22,598 nt of DNA from an uncultured bacterium (GTDB lineage: Bacteria; Actinomycetota; Coriobacteriia; Coriobacteriales; Coriobacteriaceae): NCBI GenBank assembly GCA_905215945.1, contig CAJMRZ010000004.1, positions 1 through 22,598 of the forward strand, given 5' to 3'. A program made the position numbers and the translations under genes. Below are positions 22,503-22,598 of the stretch, one piece after another. Position 1 is the stretch's first letter. Each line of letters starts with the position of its first letter. The notes under the pieces are model-generated. The model did not search any database, was not told the DNA's origin, and was given only the letters and a program-made list of their open reading frames with translations.

Positions 22503-22598
22503 ACAAACTTTCCCTCAGCCCTTTTCATCCGCACGGGAGAAAAGCCAGCAAGGATACCGCAGGGCCCGCCCGCCGGGAGGGGTTTCCTAAGGGCACAT
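22503..22598. other. Right-edge stretch with no recognisable gene
   Basis: The last 96 bases precede a minus-strand terminator, so they should be transcribed from the minus strand. No reading frame shows a convincing protein C-terminus. The stretch is GC-rich with a CCCGGCGGGCGGG run, so it may be the tail of a gene or a structured RNA whose bulk lies outside. I cannot name it. Confidence 0.3.

Noticed and set aside
21236..22534. RsgA start at 22534
   Set aside because: This would carry the reading frame through a strong terminator hairpin of the upstream gene. The GTG at 22420 has GGGAGG at five bases.

Overview
The window is a 22.6 kb, GC-rich (roughly 60%) stretch of bacterial chromosome in which every recognisable gene lies on the minus strand, so transcription runs from high to low coordinates. 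Gene content and protein sequence suggest a high-GC Gram-positive anaerobe, most likely a Coriobacteriia member resembling Collinsella. The pointers are a monoderm-type Tad/Flp pilus operon without secretin genes, a short MetRS, frequent GTG starts behind strong GGAGG ribosome sites, and a C-P lyase (phn) operon. The taxon is inferred from general resemblance, not from a search.

Layout in the direction of transcription. (1) Right edge: the intrinsic terminator of an upstream gene outside the window, then rsgA (ribosome-assembly GTPase) with its own strong terminator. (2) 20982-11392: a tightly packed operon of 12 genes for a Tad-type (type IVb/Flp) pilus: cpaB/rcpC, tadZ, the tadA ATPase, tadB, tadC, an Flp pilin, an unrecognised membrane-anchored protein, a small pilin-like protein, a TadE-like protein, a large 717-residue TadG-like protein with a CxxCH motif, a second TadE-like protein and a DUF192 protein. 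Most junctions overlap. No prepilin peptidase is present. The region upstream of cpaB carries several copies of a GCTGACCA / TGGTCAGC motif around a perfect -35 box, which suggests a regulated promoter. (3) tRNA-Phe(GAA), with its own near-consensus promoter, A/T-rich upstream element and terminator. (4) A housekeeping block: a GH5-like protein that appears to lack its catalytic acid/base, then rsmI, metG, rsmA (ksgA) and tatD. The rsmI-metG-rsmA-tatD genes act on rRNA methylation, tRNA charging and nucleic-acid or quality-control hydrolysis. (5) Left part: a phosphonate operon phnD-phnC-phnE-phnE-phnG-phnH-phnI. It encodes an ABC importer (lipoprotein, ATPase, two permeases) followed by the start of the C-P lyase genes. 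phnI runs off the left edge and phnJ onward presumably follow.

The most unusual observations are the GH5-like protein with an apparently destroyed active site (NE replaced by DT, and DLHG-like His replaced by Ala), the consistent Ala instead of Gly at the presumed prepilin cleavage site in four pilin-like proteins, a CxxCH motif in an exported TadG-like protein, repeated operator-like motifs in front of the pilus operon, and a U-C mismatch in the acceptor stem of tRNA-Phe. No CRISPR, insertion sequence, phage or plasmid gene was seen.
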